Assembly: GCF_034497705.1 (NCBI RefSeq)
Contig: NZ_JAXRUV010000007.1
Span: 1 to 64,000 of the forward strand
Length of the DNA: 64,000 nt
Reading direction: 5' to 3'
DNA from: Marinococcus luteus_A
GTDB taxonomy: Bacteria > Bacillota > Bacilli > Bacillales > Marinococcaceae
Shown: positions 34,524-43,985 of the stretch, one piece after another
Layout of the letters: each line of letters starts with the position of its first letter
Position numbering within the stretch: the first letter of the stretch is position 1
Made by a program: the position numbers and the translations under genes
The notes under the pieces: generated by a model
What the model saw: the letters and a program-made list of their open reading frames with translations, nothing else
What the model was told of the DNA's origin: nothing
Databases searched by the model: none

Positions 34524-35288
34524 TTATTCGGAGGATTCGGTTTGGTTACGCGGAAGAATCAAAACCTCCACGCGTCTGTTCTGGGCACGGCCTTCTTCGG
34601 TATCATTAGAAGCAACCGGTTCAAACTCGCCGAACCCTTTAGCACTGAAATCCCTTGGGTCAAGGTCAGGATTTTCGAGCACAATTTCCATAAAATGCAC
34701 CGCCCGCATGACGCTGAGTTCCCAGTTTGTGCTGAAGTCCGCATTCGCGATAGGGGTGTCATCCGTATGGCCGCTGATAATAATGTTGCGCGGGGGATTT
34801 AATACAAGCAGCTCGGACATATCCTCGGCCGTTTCCAGAGCCTCTTCGCGTATTTCTGCTTCCCCAACATTGAACAGAATGTTGTCTTTAATGGAAAGGA
34901 GCAGGCCGTCATCGGAGAGGCGGGTCGTAAACTGGCCCTCAAGTCCCCGTTCATCAATAAAGCCTTCGACTCTCTCCTGAAGCTCGGCAAGTTCGTTTCG
35001 ATCCTCGGCTTCTTCGGTGACTGTGGCTGGAGGAGGACTTTCATCGATATTATCTTCGGCATTCAGTTCTTCTACGGAGGTTCCGGATTCGTTGATGCCA
35101 CTTCCGCCAGTGAAAACAGAGTTAAAGGAATCGGAAATCTGGTCAAATTTCCGGGCGTCCACCTCACTTGATGCAAATAATACGATAAACAGCGCAAGCA
35201 GCAGGGTTAAGAGGTCTGCGTAAGGGAGAAGCCACGCTTCACTGACGTGTTCTTCCTCTTCCTTTTTCCGCTGCCGCCGCCTAGCCAT
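34524..35288 (-). CDS. motB: flagellar stator protein MotB
   Basis: 254 residues. One membrane helix preceded by HVSEAWLLPYADLLTLLLAL, where D25 is the ion-binding Asp, then a plug region and an OmpA-type peptidoglycan-binding domain (IIISGHTDDTP, GRAQNRRVEVLIL). The ATG overlaps the motA stop by 8 bases. The helix resembles proton-type MotB more than sodium-type MotS, but coupling ion cannot be fixed by eye, which matters for an alkaliphile. Confidence 0.92.
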   Translation of the reverse strand: MARRRQRKKEEEEHVSEAWLLPYADLLTLLLALFIVLFASSEVDARKFDQISDSFNSVFTGGSGINESGTSVEELNAEDNIDESPPPATVTEEAEDRNELAELQERVEGFIDERGLEGQFTTRLSDDGLLLSIKDNILFNVGEAEIREEALETAEDMSELLVLNPPRNIIISGHTDDTPIANADFSTNWELSVMRAVHFMEIVLENPDLDPRDFSAKGFGEFEPVASNDTEEGRAQNRRVEVLILPRNQTESSE

Positions 35289-36093
35289 TTTCGGTACCTT
35301 CTTTCCATTCGGTTTCCTGGGCCGCTTCCATAATCTTTTCACGATCCTTCGCCGGGACGTACATTAGAAGCTTTTGTTCAATCGTTTTTGACGGCTGCCC
35401 TTCCTGAACCGATAATACACCTTCTATCATCACACTGCGGACATGGATTTCGTGCTTGGATTTGCGCTTGAGTTTATTGGCAAAAGGGTGCCAGAGTACG
35501 TAGCCGGTGAAAATACCGAGAAGGGTGGCTACGAAGGCAGCACTGATTGCTTCCCCGAGTTTATCGATGTCAGACATGTCGGCAAGCGCCGCAATGAGAC
35601 CGACCACAGCGCCAAGAACACCGAGTGTAGGAGCGTAGGTTCCTGCCTGGGTAAAAATAGAAACGCCTGTTTGATGACGGGATTCAATGGCTTCGAGCTC
35701 TTCGCTCATAATGTCACGGATAAAATCTGAATTCTGCCCGTCCACCGCCATTGTCATGCCGTTGCGGAGAAAGGGATCCTCGATGTCCTGTACCTCCCCT
35801 TCGAGAGCCAGAAGGCCTTCTTTTCTTGCTGTCTGTGCCCAGTTGGAGAACATGGGCACAAGCTGGGCGACGCTCCATTCGTGTTGGTTTTTAAATAAAA
35901 CACCGAAAAGCTTCGGCACGTTTTTTAGTTCGTTACCAGGGAAAGCAATTACTACAGTGGCAATCGTGCCTCCAAAAATAATTAATAGAGCGGCCGGATT
36001 CAGTAAAGAAATGAGCTCCATTCCTTTAATGGCGATACCGCTCATGATAGCTGCGAATGCTATTATAATACCGATGATTGATGCCTTATCCAT
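35281..36093 (-). CDS. motA: flagellar stator protein MotA
   Basis: 270 residues, four helices with a large cytoplasmic loop. GGTIATVVIAFP, SRHQTGVSIFTQAGTYAPTLG and GAVVGLIAALADMSDIDKLG are the family blocks; together with MotB it forms the ion channel that turns the flagellum. ATG 36093 with AAAGGA nine bases upstream. No other flagellar genes are here, but a SigD-type element precedes it. Confidence 0.94.
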   Translation of the reverse strand: MDKASIIGIIIAFAAIMSGIAIKGMELISLLNPAALLIIFGGTIATVVIAFPGNELKNVPKLFGVLFKNQHEWSVAQLVPMFSNWAQTARKEGLLALEGEVQDIEDPFLRNGMTMAVDGQNSDFIRDIMSEELEAIESRHQTGVSIFTQAGTYAPTLGVLGAVVGLIAALADMSDIDKLGEAISAAFVATLLGIFTGYVLWHPFANKLKRKSKHEIHVRSVMIEGVLSVQEGQPSKTIEQKLLMYVPAKDREKIMEAAQETEWKEGTENG

Positions 36094-36128
36094 ACGTATC
36101 AATCCTTTTATGTTTGATTCTATTGTTT

Positions 36129-36155
36129 ATATCGGCGCTTGAGATGCTAACATAA
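36129..36155 (-). promoter_or_regulatory. SigD-type promoter of motAB
   Basis: Minus strand shows an exact GCCGATAT -10; fifteen bases upstream is TTAT, a weak match to TAAA. It lies 36 bases before the motA start. Confidence 0.6.
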
Positions 36156-36266
36156 AGACGGATAGAAAAATTCTTAAGGAAGTAAGGAATAATTAACTAG
36201 GCAGACAGTCTCGAAAATACGAAAAGCATGAAGATCGCCTTGAATGGCAGAGAAAGGATGCACATG

Positions 36267-37124
36267 ATGAAAAAATGGATGATCGTTGCAGGAATCTCAG
36301 GGCTTTTGGCCAGCGCTGGCTGTGCAAATAACGGTAACGGAGACAACGGGACTGATGAAACTGAAGAAACCTCTTCGGACGCTTCAGAGGAAAATAACGA
36401 AGAGAGTCAGGAAGAAACAGAGAGCGATGCAGAAGAAGAGACAGAGGAAGCAGAGAGTGACGAACAGTCAGATGCAGGAGAGAACCCACCTGAGAGAGGA
36501 GAAGACGGGGATTTGGAGAATCCTTCGGCTACAGATGCATTAATTAACCGGGAATACCACTTGCCGTCAGATTACGAGCCGGAAAACCTAGTAATACCGG
36601 ACGTGGCTTTTCCATTTGAGGGAGAACCCCAGAAAAAGTATATGAGAGAGGAAGCGGCAGCGCAGCTTGAAAGCATGTTCACGGATGCTGAAGAAGAGGA
36701 AATTGAGCTTTCGGCTGTGTCGGGATACCGTTCGTATGACCGCCAGGAAAGTATATTTGCAGCCAACGCGGAAGAAGACGGGGAGGAAGAAGCGAACAAA
36801 TATAGCGCAAGGGCCGGAGAAAGTGAGCATCAAAGCGGGCTGGCTATGGACGTGAGTACTTCATCTGTCGGCTATTCGTTAACGACAGATCTCGGTGATA
36901 CGGAAGAAGGAGAATGGCTTGAAGAGAATGCGCATGAATATGGCTTTGTAATACGTTATCCGGAAGATAAAACGGATATTACCGGCTATCAGTATGAACC
37001 CTGGCACGTGCGATATGTAGGAGAAGATTTAGCCGGAACGCTTCACGAAAATGACTGGGTGCTGGAAGAGTATTACGGAGAAGAGCTCGAAGAAGAGTCA
37101 TCAAACAGCGAAGAAGACAAATAA
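36267..37124 (+). CDS. D-alanyl-D-alanine carboxypeptidase lipoprotein, VanY/LdcB type
   Basis: About 285 residues: signal with a lipobox-like SAGC, an approximately 70-residue acidic linker, and a zinc D,D-peptidase domain. AVSGYRSYDRQ, SEHQSGLAMDV (metal His and Asp) and YEPWHVRYVG (catalytic Glu region and metal His) match VanY/LdcB. It would remove terminal D-Ala from stem peptides. ATG 36267 is favoured by AAAGGA; ATG 36264 and 36258 are close alternatives. Confidence 0.87.
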   Translation: MKKWMIVAGISGLLASAGCANNGNGDNGTDETEETSSDASEENNEESQEETESDAEEETEEAESDEQSDAGENPPERGEDGDLENPSATDALINREYHLPSDYEPENLVIPDVAFPFEGEPQKKYMREEAAAQLESMFTDAEEEEIELSAVSGYRSYDRQESIFAANAEEDGEEEANKYSARAGESEHQSGLAMDVSTSSVGYSLTTDLGDTEEGEWLEENAHEYGFVIRYPEDKTDITGYQYEPWHVRYVGEDLAGTLHENDWVLEEYYGEELEEESSNSEEDK

Positions 37125-37153
37125 AGCCGGGGGGTGCCCCCAGGCTTTATTTT
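37120..37153 (+). terminator. convergent terminator
   Basis: AATAAAGCC-GGGGG / CCCCC-AGGCTTTATTTTT between the carboxypeptidase gene and prpB. Confidence 0.8.
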
Positions 37154-38070
37154 TAATCTTCATCGATTGTCGGCAGCTCGGTTTTTGCAATTTTTTCATC
37201 CAACGCTTCGTAATCGTAGTACGAAATAGTACGGTACAGCTCTTCACGTGTCTGCATATCCTCAAGCATATCTTTTTGGGTGCCTTTATCGTGAATTTCC
37301 TGAAAAACCCGTTCGACGGCTTTGGCTGCGGCCCGCAGTGAAGTAACCGGGTAGATGATCATATTAAACCCCCATGATTCGAACTGGTCCGCATGATAAT
37401 ACGGTGTGCGGCCAAACTCGGTCATGTTAGCAAGGAGCGGCGTGCCACTGAGGCTCTCCCCGGCCCGGCGGAAATCCTCCTCGGCGGAGAGAGCTTCCGG
37501 GAAGATGCCGTCTGCGCCGGCTTCCCGGTAGAGAGCAGCCCGCTCCATAGCTGCGTCTATCCCCTCCACGCCCCTAGCGTCGGTACGGGCAATAACGGCG
37601 AGTGTCGGGGCAACTTCTTTGATAACTTTAATCTTTTGAACCATTTCTTCAGCCGATACCAGCTTTTTGCCATTTAAGTGCCCGCATTTTTTGGGGAGGT
37701 CCTGGTCTTCAATCTGTACGGCGGCTACCCCGGCTTCGGTCATTTCCCGGGCGGTGCGTGCTACATCAAGCACCCCGCCAAAGCCGGTATCAATATCAAC
37801 GAGCAGCGGAAGCTTTGCTGCGCGGATAATATCCCGGGCCCGTTCAGCAACTTCATGGGAATGAATGATTCCAAGATCCGGCAGGCCCCGGCTCGCTGTA
37901 TAGGCAGCGCCGGATAGATATAAAATATCAAAGCCGGTGTCCCTGGCAATCAGTGCAGACATGCTATCATGAACACCAGGAATTTTTACCACCGGCTTCT
38001 GCTTAATACGGTCACGAAATAATTGGGCGAGTTCTTTTTGGGAAACAGGTTCTTCGGTTAACCAACTCAA
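37153..38070 (-). CDS. prpB: 2-methylisocitrate lyase
   Basis: 305 residues. Cleaves 2-methylisocitrate to pyruvate and succinate, the last step of the 2-methylcitrate cycle. The active-site motif KKCGHLNGK, DIDTGFGG and IARTDARGVEG are intact. TTG start with AGGAGG seven bases upstream. Third gene of prpC-prpD-prpB; B. subtilis has the same order mmgD-mmgE-yqiQ. Confidence 0.93.
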   Translation of the reverse strand: MSWLTEEPVSQKELAQLFRDRIKQKPVVKIPGVHDSMSALIARDTGFDILYLSGAAYTASRGLPDLGIIHSHEVAERARDIIRAAKLPLLVDIDTGFGGVLDVARTAREMTEAGVAAVQIEDQDLPKKCGHLNGKKLVSAEEMVQKIKVIKEVAPTLAVIARTDARGVEGIDAAMERAALYREAGADGIFPEALSAEEDFRRAGESLSGTPLLANMTEFGRTPYYHADQFESWGFNMIIYPVTSLRAAAKAVERVFQEIHDKGTQKDMLEDMQTREELYRTISYYDYEALDEKIAKTELPTIDED

Positions 38071-38084
38071 TGTATTTCCTCCTT

Positions 38085-39512
38085 TTAGTAAACCCAGTCT
38101 GACATAAAGTGATGAACAGGAGTTTCTGCCAGCCGGTCATGGTCAAGCATTTGTTCCAGAAGCAGGGAGGCCTGTTTCGGCGGGTAGTGGGCATTCAGAT
38201 TCTGCCGGCATTTTTCGATAATCTGCGGCTTTGCCTCTTCCCGGCGGCGCTGGTGGCCGAGCGGGTATTCCACTTCTGCTGGAGCTGTACTTGTGCCGTC
38301 CATGAAATGAACCTGCACCTGGTTGGGAATGGAACGCTTAGACGGATCCAAATAATCTTCGGTGTACTGTTTGTTTTCTTTCACGATCATTTTGTTCCGG
38401 AGCTGGTCAATAACAGGGTTTGCGGCAGCAGAATCTTCATAGTGATCAGCGTCAAGCCGGCCGAAGATCAAGCCGACGGCTGTCATATACTGCAGACAGT
38501 GATCCCGGTCCGCCGGATTTTGCAGAGGGCCGGTTTTATCAATAATACGGATAGCAGCTTCATGAGTAACGATATCGATGCGTTCAATATCCTGCAGCCG
38601 TTCTTTTACATCCCGGTGCAGTTCAATAGCGGCTTCCACAGCGGTTTGGGCATGGAATTCAGCCGGGAAGGAGACTTTGAACAGGACGTGTTCCATCACG
38701 TAAGCATCCATCTTTGGTACAGACAGCTCTTCTCCATTCATCATTACATCCTGAAAGCCCCAGCCTTTGGCAGAAAGAGCTGTAGCATACCCCATTTCGC
38801 CTTTGACAGCCATTAAAGCGAGGCGGACTCCCCGGCTGGTGGCATCACCGGCGGCCCAGGATTTTCGGGAGCCGGCGTTAGGATAATGGCGGTAAGTGCG
38901 AAGACTGGAGTTATCCACCCAGGCGTTGGATAAGGCGTTAATCATCTCCTGTTTACTGCCGCCAAGCATATGGGTGACCACCGCTGTCGTAGCTACTTTA
39001 ACGAGAAGCACATGGTCAAGCCCGACCCGGTTGAAGCTGTGATTTAAAGCGATGGATCCTTGAATTTCATGGGCTTTCACCATAGCGGTTAAAACTTCGT
39101 TCATCGTCAGAGGCTCCCTGCCTTCTGCCACGCGCTGCCGGCTTAGATAGTCTGCGGTGGCAAGGATGCCCCCGAGATTATCTGAAGGGTGACCCCATTC
39201 TTTGGCAAGCCAGGTATCGTTATAATCGAGCCAGCGGATCGCGCAGCCAATATTAAAAGCAGCATGTACTGGGTCGAGTTCAAACTGGGTGCCCGGCATG
39301 CGGGCACCGTTTGGAACGATCGTGCCCGGAACGATAGGGCCCAGGTGCTTAGTGCACTCCGGATATCTTAATGCCAGGATCCCGGCCCCTAACGTATCCA
39401 TTAATACATAGCGGGCGGTGTCATACGCCTCGCTGCTTGAGATTTTCTGATCATATACATAATCGGCAATGTCGGTCAGTAAAGCATCTGTCTGCTGCAT
39501 CGTCTGGTTCAT
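38085..39512 (-). CDS. prpD: 2-methylcitrate dehydratase (MmgE/PrpD family)
   Basis: 475 residues. Converts 2-methylcitrate toward 2-methylaconitate. DTARYVLMDTLGAGILALR, WLDYNDTWLAKEWGHPSDNLG and RSIPNQVQVHF are typical of PrpD. ATG 39512 is chosen (GGAGG eight bases upstream); an ATG two codons earlier is too close to that site. Lies 14 bases before prpC's end and 14 after, in a tight operon. Confidence 0.93.
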   Translation of the reverse strand: MNQTMQQTDALLTDIADYVYDQKISSSEAYDTARYVLMDTLGAGILALRYPECTKHLGPIVPGTIVPNGARMPGTQFELDPVHAAFNIGCAIRWLDYNDTWLAKEWGHPSDNLGGILATADYLSRQRVAEGREPLTMNEVLTAMVKAHEIQGSIALNHSFNRVGLDHVLLVKVATTAVVTHMLGGSKQEMINALSNAWVDNSSLRTYRHYPNAGSRKSWAAGDATSRGVRLALMAVKGEMGYATALSAKGWGFQDVMMNGEELSVPKMDAYVMEHVLFKVSFPAEFHAQTAVEAAIELHRDVKERLQDIERIDIVTHEAAIRIIDKTGPLQNPADRDHCLQYMTAVGLIFGRLDADHYEDSAAANPVIDQLRNKMIVKENKQYTEDYLDPSKRSIPNQVQVHFMDGTSTAPAEVEYPLGHQRRREEAKPQIIEKCRQNLNAHYPPKQASLLLEQMLDHDRLAETPVHHFMSDWVY

Positions 39513-39526
39513 CCTCATTTCCTCCT

Positions 39527-40645
39527 TCAGGTTAACGTAATGCCCCGTGGCCCGGTGTAATTGACTCTCGGGCGGAATAAACGGTTATTGCTGTGTTGCT
39601 CGATCACGTGGGCTCCGAGTCCGGCTGCCCGTGATGCAAAAAAGATAGGCGTGTACAGGTCAATTGGGATACCGAGCAGATAATACACCGGCGCTGCGTA
39701 GTAGTCGAGGTTTGGATGCAGCCCTTTTTCTTCTGCAATAAGTTCTTCACCACGTATGCACATATCATACAGGTCCATGCGATCCTGCTTTTCCGCGAGT
39801 AGGTGCAGCGATTTTTTCATCAGTTGGGCGCGCGGGTCCATTTTTTTCATATACACCCTGTGGCCAAATCCCATGATTCGTTCTTTGTTAGCTAGTTTTT
39901 CACGAAAGAGCCGCTCGACTCCGTCCGGGGTGCCGGCTTCGAGCAGGAGATGCATAACGGCTTCATTGGCTCCTCCGTGCAAAGGCCCCTTCAGAGAAGC
40001 CACCGCACCTGTGAAGGCACCATACATATCGGCCTGTGTGGAGGCAATCACCCGGGCTGCAAAGGTGGAATTCGGCATTTCATGCTCAATGTAAGCCACA
40101 AGAGACTGATCAAACACTTCAGTTTCCAATGCTGTCGGCGTTTTCCCAGTGAGCATGTGAAGCATATTGGCGCTAAAAGACATCGCAGGGTCTGGAGAAA
40201 TTAGAGGTTCCTGCTGCTGTGTACGGTAACTGCCAGCCATGATGGCGGGTATAGCCCCCAACAGTTTAACCGCTTTTTCCTGATTGGCTTCTGTAGAATG
40301 GTTATGCATATGCTTTTCTGATCCGGCAAGCAGGGAAATACCGGTACGGAGCATATCCATGGCGCTCATCGAAGCAGGAAATAATGAAAAGGAAGAAGTC
40401 AGGGCTTCCGGCAGATCGAGCTGTTGATAAAGGTGGTCCTGGAACGACTCCTTCTCCGGTGCTTTTGGAAGAGATCCGTAAAGAAGCAAATGAGCAACAT
40501 CCAAAAAATGACGGTTTTCAGCTAATTCAATTAGATCGTATCCGCGTATAACAATTTGTTCCTGATCGACATCAAGATAAGAAATCGACGTCTCGGCGGC
40601 AATAACACCTTCGAGTCCGGGGCTGTACTCGTTTTCTGCAGACAT
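39527..40645 (-). CDS. prpC: 2-methylcitrate synthase / citrate synthase
   Basis: 372 residues. Condenses propionyl-CoA (or acetyl-CoA) with oxaloacetate. Catalytic residues appear in GPLHGGANEAVM (His), GFGHRVYMKKMDPRA (His) and the Asp of LDYYAAPVYYLLGIP. Its operon places it as 2-methylcitrate synthase, as MmgD. First gene of the prp operon with AAGGAGG; a cre site and a GntR-type palindrome lie upstream. Confidence 0.92.
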   Translation of the reverse strand: MSAENEYSPGLEGVIAAETSISYLDVDQEQIVIRGYDLIELAENRHFLDVAHLLLYGSLPKAPEKESFQDHLYQQLDLPEALTSSFSLFPASMSAMDMLRTGISLLAGSEKHMHNHSTEANQEKAVKLLGAIPAIMAGSYRTQQQEPLISPDPAMSFSANMLHMLTGKTPTALETEVFDQSLVAYIEHEMPNSTFAARVIASTQADMYGAFTGAVASLKGPLHGGANEAVMHLLLEAGTPDGVERLFREKLANKERIMGFGHRVYMKKMDPRAQLMKKSLHLLAEKQDRMDLYDMCIRGEELIAEEKGLHPNLDYYAAPVYYLLGIPIDLYTPIFFASRAAGLGAHVIEQHSNNRLFRPRVNYTGPRGITLT

Positions 40646-40664
40646 AGTGGTGCCTCCTTTATTT

Positions 40665-40678
40665 TTAAAGCGTTTTCA
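40665..40678 (-). promoter_or_regulatory. cre site (CcpA)
   Basis: Minus strand TGAAAACGCTTTAA differs from the ideal TGAAAGCGCTTTCA at two positions. Located 20 bases before prpC, so glucose repression of the operon is expected. Confidence 0.65.
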
Positions 40679-40712
40679 AAAACGGTTAAAAACATAAGCT
40701 GCTTCTTTGTAT

Positions 40713-40726
40713 AATTGTATACAATT
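40713..40726. promoter_or_regulatory. GntR/FadR-type operator
   Basis: Perfect palindrome AATTGTATACAATT, with the TNGTnnACNA pattern bound by FCD-type GntR proteins. It lies between prpC and the neighbouring GntR gene. Confidence 0.6.
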
Positions 40727-40761
40727 ATTTGGAAAAAGGCAAAACCCTTTTCGCCAGGCTG

Positions 40762-41418
40762 CTAGAAAGAAGAAATATGAAACTCAAGCGTTTCTTTCGT
40801 AGAGGCTAAGCTTCTGCGAATATGGGCACGCATGTAATACTCGGCCGCCGGGCCGTCTTTTTGTTCGATAGCAGCCAGGATTTTTTCGTGTTCAGATACT
40901 GGAGTGTCGATTGTATAATCAGGATGCCGGTACCCGCTGAGTCGCCGGTATCTTTCAAGGCGGCTGTTTAGCTGGTTTAAAAACTGAACTGCCGTAGGCG
41001 AAGCGTGTTCATATAATAAATGATGGAAGCGACTGCCATACGTAATGGAAGTGAATCGCTCATCTGCTTCAGCCATATGAAGAAGCGCTTCTTTCATAGC
41101 TGCTACAGCCTCAGAGGATGCCCGCATGGCAGCTTCTTTAGCCACAAGCCCTTCGAGTGCTTCCCGGACAGCAAAAATATCGACGGCTTCTTCGATGCTG
41201 AGCGCCTGGACTTCCATACGCCCATTCGCTTTTTTTACAATTAATCCTTCGAGCTCGAGACGGTAGAGCGCCTGACGGAGCGGCGTACGGCTTACTGCGA
41301 TTTCTTCAGTTAACTGTTCCTCGCGAAGCGCCTGCCCCGGGGAATATTGAAATTCAATAATGTTCTGCTTTAAAGCTTCGTAGGCTAAATCGCTTACGGA
41401 TACACGGCGTCTCTGCAC
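40762..41418 (-). CDS. GntR-family regulator with FCD domain
   Basis: 218 residues: N-terminal winged helix (REEQLTEEIAVSRTPLRQAL) and a C-terminal FCD ligand domain with metal-binding residues (RFHHLLYEHA, SEHEKIL). It is encoded immediately upstream of the prp operon in the same direction and probably controls it, sensing a methylcitrate-cycle metabolite (inference from position and the nearby palindrome). Confidence 0.87.
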   Translation of the reverse strand: MQRRRVSVSDLAYEALKQNIIEFQYSPGQALREEQLTEEIAVSRTPLRQALYRLELEGLIVKKANGRMEVQALSIEEAVDIFAVREALEGLVAKEAAMRASSEAVAAMKEALLHMAEADERFTSITYGSRFHHLLYEHASPTAVQFLNQLNSRLERYRRLSGYRHPDYTIDTPVSEHEKILAAIEQKDGPAAEYYMRAHIRRSLASTKETLEFHISSF

Positions 41419-41458
41419 AGGCCACCGCTCCCTTCGGTTTGATTTTATCTATTATAGC

Positions 41459-41491
41459 AAAAAAGAGACCGGCAGCGGGCCGATCTCTTTA
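41459..41491 (-). terminator. terminator of the MFS gene
   Basis: Minus strand AAAGAGA-CGGCC / GCCGG-TCTCTTTTTT downstream of the transporter gene. Confidence 0.8.
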
Positions 41492-42880
41492 TTCAGGATT
41501 CTTTTCCGACTGTGGTGCGACCCGGAAGGCACGGAAGGTGTACGTAAACATAGCGAGGGCGAACAGGGAAATAAGGGTCAGAGCTAGATAAACGTTAGAA
41601 TAAATGGCACTGCTGCCTCCAGAAGCAAATGGGTTCAACGAAGTGTTCACGCCCTGAATTTCCAGCACAGCTCCAAAGATTGCGCTGCTGAAGGCTCCGG
41701 CCATGAAGTTCATCAGGTTGAACATGCCAATGCCGACGCCTGTTTCGTTTTCTTCAAGAACAGAAGACAAAATATTGGCAGTCGAACTCTGGATAAGGGG
41801 AAAGCCTATATAGGCGATGATTAGGACGACAGAGACAGCTACCGCGGAAACGCCGGCAAACCCGGAAAGCAGCATTGTGCCAAAAGCAATGAAAACCAGG
41901 GCGGCGATAACGACTACTTTTGGACCGTGACGGTCTGCAAGATCGCCCCCGGTGCGTCCGAGAAAGCCGGCAAGGATGGCTCCCGGAAAGATAACAAGGC
42001 CAATCTGCGTAGTGGAAAGTTCATACAGCTCTCTGGTCATCAGCGGAATGATAAACAAAAGGCCGAACATGCTGCAGACGCCAAGAAAGCTCGTCAAAAT
42101 AGTAACAGTATAGTATTTGTTTTTCAAAAGGGACGGGCGGATAAACGGATCATCCGCTTTCGCCGTCCGAACAGAGAAAACAGCCATAAAGACAATAAAC
42201 ATAAGCAGAAAAATCCATTGAAGGGTAGTGACAAAAAGTAAAATCCCGGCTATGGCTGCTCCGAAAAGAGCGGCGCCTAAATAATCGATAAAGCCGGAGC
42301 GTTTTTCTTCATCCGGCAGCCATTTTCTAAGAAAAGGCAGAGCTAAAAGCGATAAAATAGAAAATAAAAACAAATAACGCCAGCTGAGCCATCCCCCGAG
42401 CAGCCCGCCAACAATTGGCCCCACACCGGAAGCGAAGGCTACTGTGGAAGAAATAAGACCAAAGACGCGGCCTTTATCCTCCGGGAAAAAGCGGGCAGGT
42501 ATCACAAACCCGAGTGCGGGAATGGTTGCTCCGCCTGCCGCCTGAAGCACCCGGGCGACGAGAAGCATGGCGAAGCTTTGAGAAAAAAGGCCGAGCGTTG
42601 CACCGGCGGCGAAAAGGATGATGCCGAAGGTAAGCAGAGCTTTAATAGAATAAAAGTCTGCTAATTTTCCATACATCAAGGCTCCGATAGCGTAGACCAT
42701 AATGTACGAGGTAAGTACCCAGCTGACCTGGGAGGAAGGGATACCGAAATATGACTGGATATCCGGGATCGCTACGTTAAACATGGTACCGTTCATAACT
42801 GCAATAGTTAAAATCAAAGCCACCAGAAAAATAAGCTTCTTTTTCTGGGCCGGACCGACGTGTAAAGATTCATTCGCCAT
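41489..42880 (-). CDS. MFS efflux transporter, DHA2/TetL-like
   Basis: 463 residues, probably 14 helices. TMFNVAIPDIQSYFGI in helix 1, MYGKLADFYSIK, RVLQAAGGATIPALGFVI and ASGVGPIVGGLLGGW follow the layout of Tet(L)/Tet(K). Those proteins exchange tetracycline-metal, Na+ or K+ for protons, and could serve Na+ or pH homeostasis in a haloalkaliphile (inference). Substrate not determined. Confidence 0.8.
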   Translation of the reverse strand: MANESLHVGPAQKKKLIFLVALILTIAVMNGTMFNVAIPDIQSYFGIPSSQVSWVLTSYIMVYAIGALMYGKLADFYSIKALLTFGIILFAAGATLGLFSQSFAMLLVARVLQAAGGATIPALGFVIPARFFPEDKGRVFGLISSTVAFASGVGPIVGGLLGGWLSWRYLFLFSILSLLALPFLRKWLPDEEKRSGFIDYLGAALFGAAIAGILLFVTTLQWIFLLMFIVFMAVFSVRTAKADDPFIRPSLLKNKYYTVTILTSFLGVCSMFGLLFIIPLMTRELYELSTTQIGLVIFPGAILAGFLGRTGGDLADRHGPKVVVIAALVFIAFGTMLLSGFAGVSAVAVSVVLIIAYIGFPLIQSSTANILSSVLEENETGVGIGMFNLMNFMAGAFSSAIFGAVLEIQGVNTSLNPFASGGSSAIYSNVYLALTLISLFALAMFTYTFRAFRVAPQSEKNPE

Positions 42881-43202
42881 AAAATTTCACGCTTTCTATT
42901 GTTAGTTTCAGGGAAGTTGGTTTTGTATGGAACTATCATATATTAACTGAAACAAAACCTGGAAACAAATATAATGAACGAGGGGGGCCAGACGCTTCGG
43001 GGGAATCACAAAGTCGTCATTCTCGTCTTTAAGATTATGTGATAATATAAAGTGGTGGATTTGTGTATATGAAAAATTGCTGAGAAGTGTATCTCAGCTG
43101 ACTTTTTACTGTGTTATAAAGATTTATTACATAGAATATGGCTATAAATGGCAGGTCTGCATCGAGCAGAATATAGAAAAATTAGAATAGGAGAGTCTCA
43201 CT
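42881..43202. other. 322-base intergenic region with a terminator-like hairpin
   Basis: No gene seen. ATCACA and TGTGAT (43001-43036 area) form a loose inverted repeat with GATAATATAAA as a possible -10. The hairpin GCTGAGA-agtgta-TCTCAGC (43079-43098), followed by TGACTTTTTA, lies 95 bases before the hydrolase start and could act as an attenuator or end a short RNA. Confidence 0.4.
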
Positions 43203-43985
43203 GTGTATATAGATATAGATGGGATTAACGTGAACTACCATGTGTCCGGCGAAGGGGAAGACGTCGTCTTATTACATGGATGGGGCGCAAACATTCAAGC
43301 GTTTGCCCCAGTGCATCAATCACTGGAAAAGAACTTCCGGGTCTGGTCGATTGATTTTCCAGGCTTCGGTCAAAGCGAAGAGCCGCCTGAATCCTGGACA
43401 GTCAGTGACTATACCGAAATGCTGAAAAAATGGCTGCAGAAAACCGGTATAGATAATCCGATTCTTATCGGCCACTCCTTCGGGGGCCGGGTATCAATTA
43501 AGTACGCAGCAGATAACCCGGTGAAGAAAATTATTCTGGTGGACAGCGCTGGTGTAAAACCGAAACGAAAGCTGAAATATTACGTGAAGGTATATACGTA
43601 TAAAACCTTTAAAAAGCTGCTGAAGCTGCCGGGGCTAAAAAACCGTGAGCAGGAAATTTTAGATAAAGTCAAAGGCCGGGTCGGATCGACAGATTATCAA
43701 AATGTTTCCGGGGTGATGCAGCAGACGATGGTGAAGGTAGTCAATGAAGACCTGCAGCACCATTTTGAGCATGTAACGCCTCCGGTGCTGCTCGTATGGG
43801 GAGAAAATGACGAGGCAACTCCTGTATCGGATGCCAGGATCATGGAGCAGAAGATGCCAAATGCGGGCCTTGTCGTACTGCGCGGGGCCGGCCATTATTC
43901 GTACATTGACAATTTAAATGAGTTTTTAATTATTATCGATCACTTTTTAAGAAACGAAGATCAGGAGGCCGCACAGCATGATTAA
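43203..43985 (+). CDS. alpha/beta-hydrolase fold protein
   Basis: 260 residues. Oxyanion segment LLHGWGAN, nucleophile in IGHSFGGRVSI (Ser near residue 92), Asp in WGENDEATP and His in GAGHYSYID complete the catalytic triad. Substrate unknown. GTG start with AGGAGAG upstream. First gene of an operon with a MurF-like ligase (8-base overlap) and a D-Ala-D-Ala ligase-like gene, which suggests a role with cell-wall precursors. Confidence 0.85.
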   Translation: MYIDIDGINVNYHVSGEGEDVVLLHGWGANIQAFAPVHQSLEKNFRVWSIDFPGFGQSEEPPESWTVSDYTEMLKKWLQKTGIDNPILIGHSFGGRVSIKYAADNPVKKIILVDSAGVKPKRKLKYYVKVYTYKTFKKLLKLPGLKNREQEILDKVKGRVGSTDYQNVSGVMQQTMVKVVNEDLQHHFEHVTPPVLLVWGENDEATPVSDARIMEQKMPNAGLVVLRGAGHYSYIDNLNEFLIIIDHFLRNEDQEAAQHD

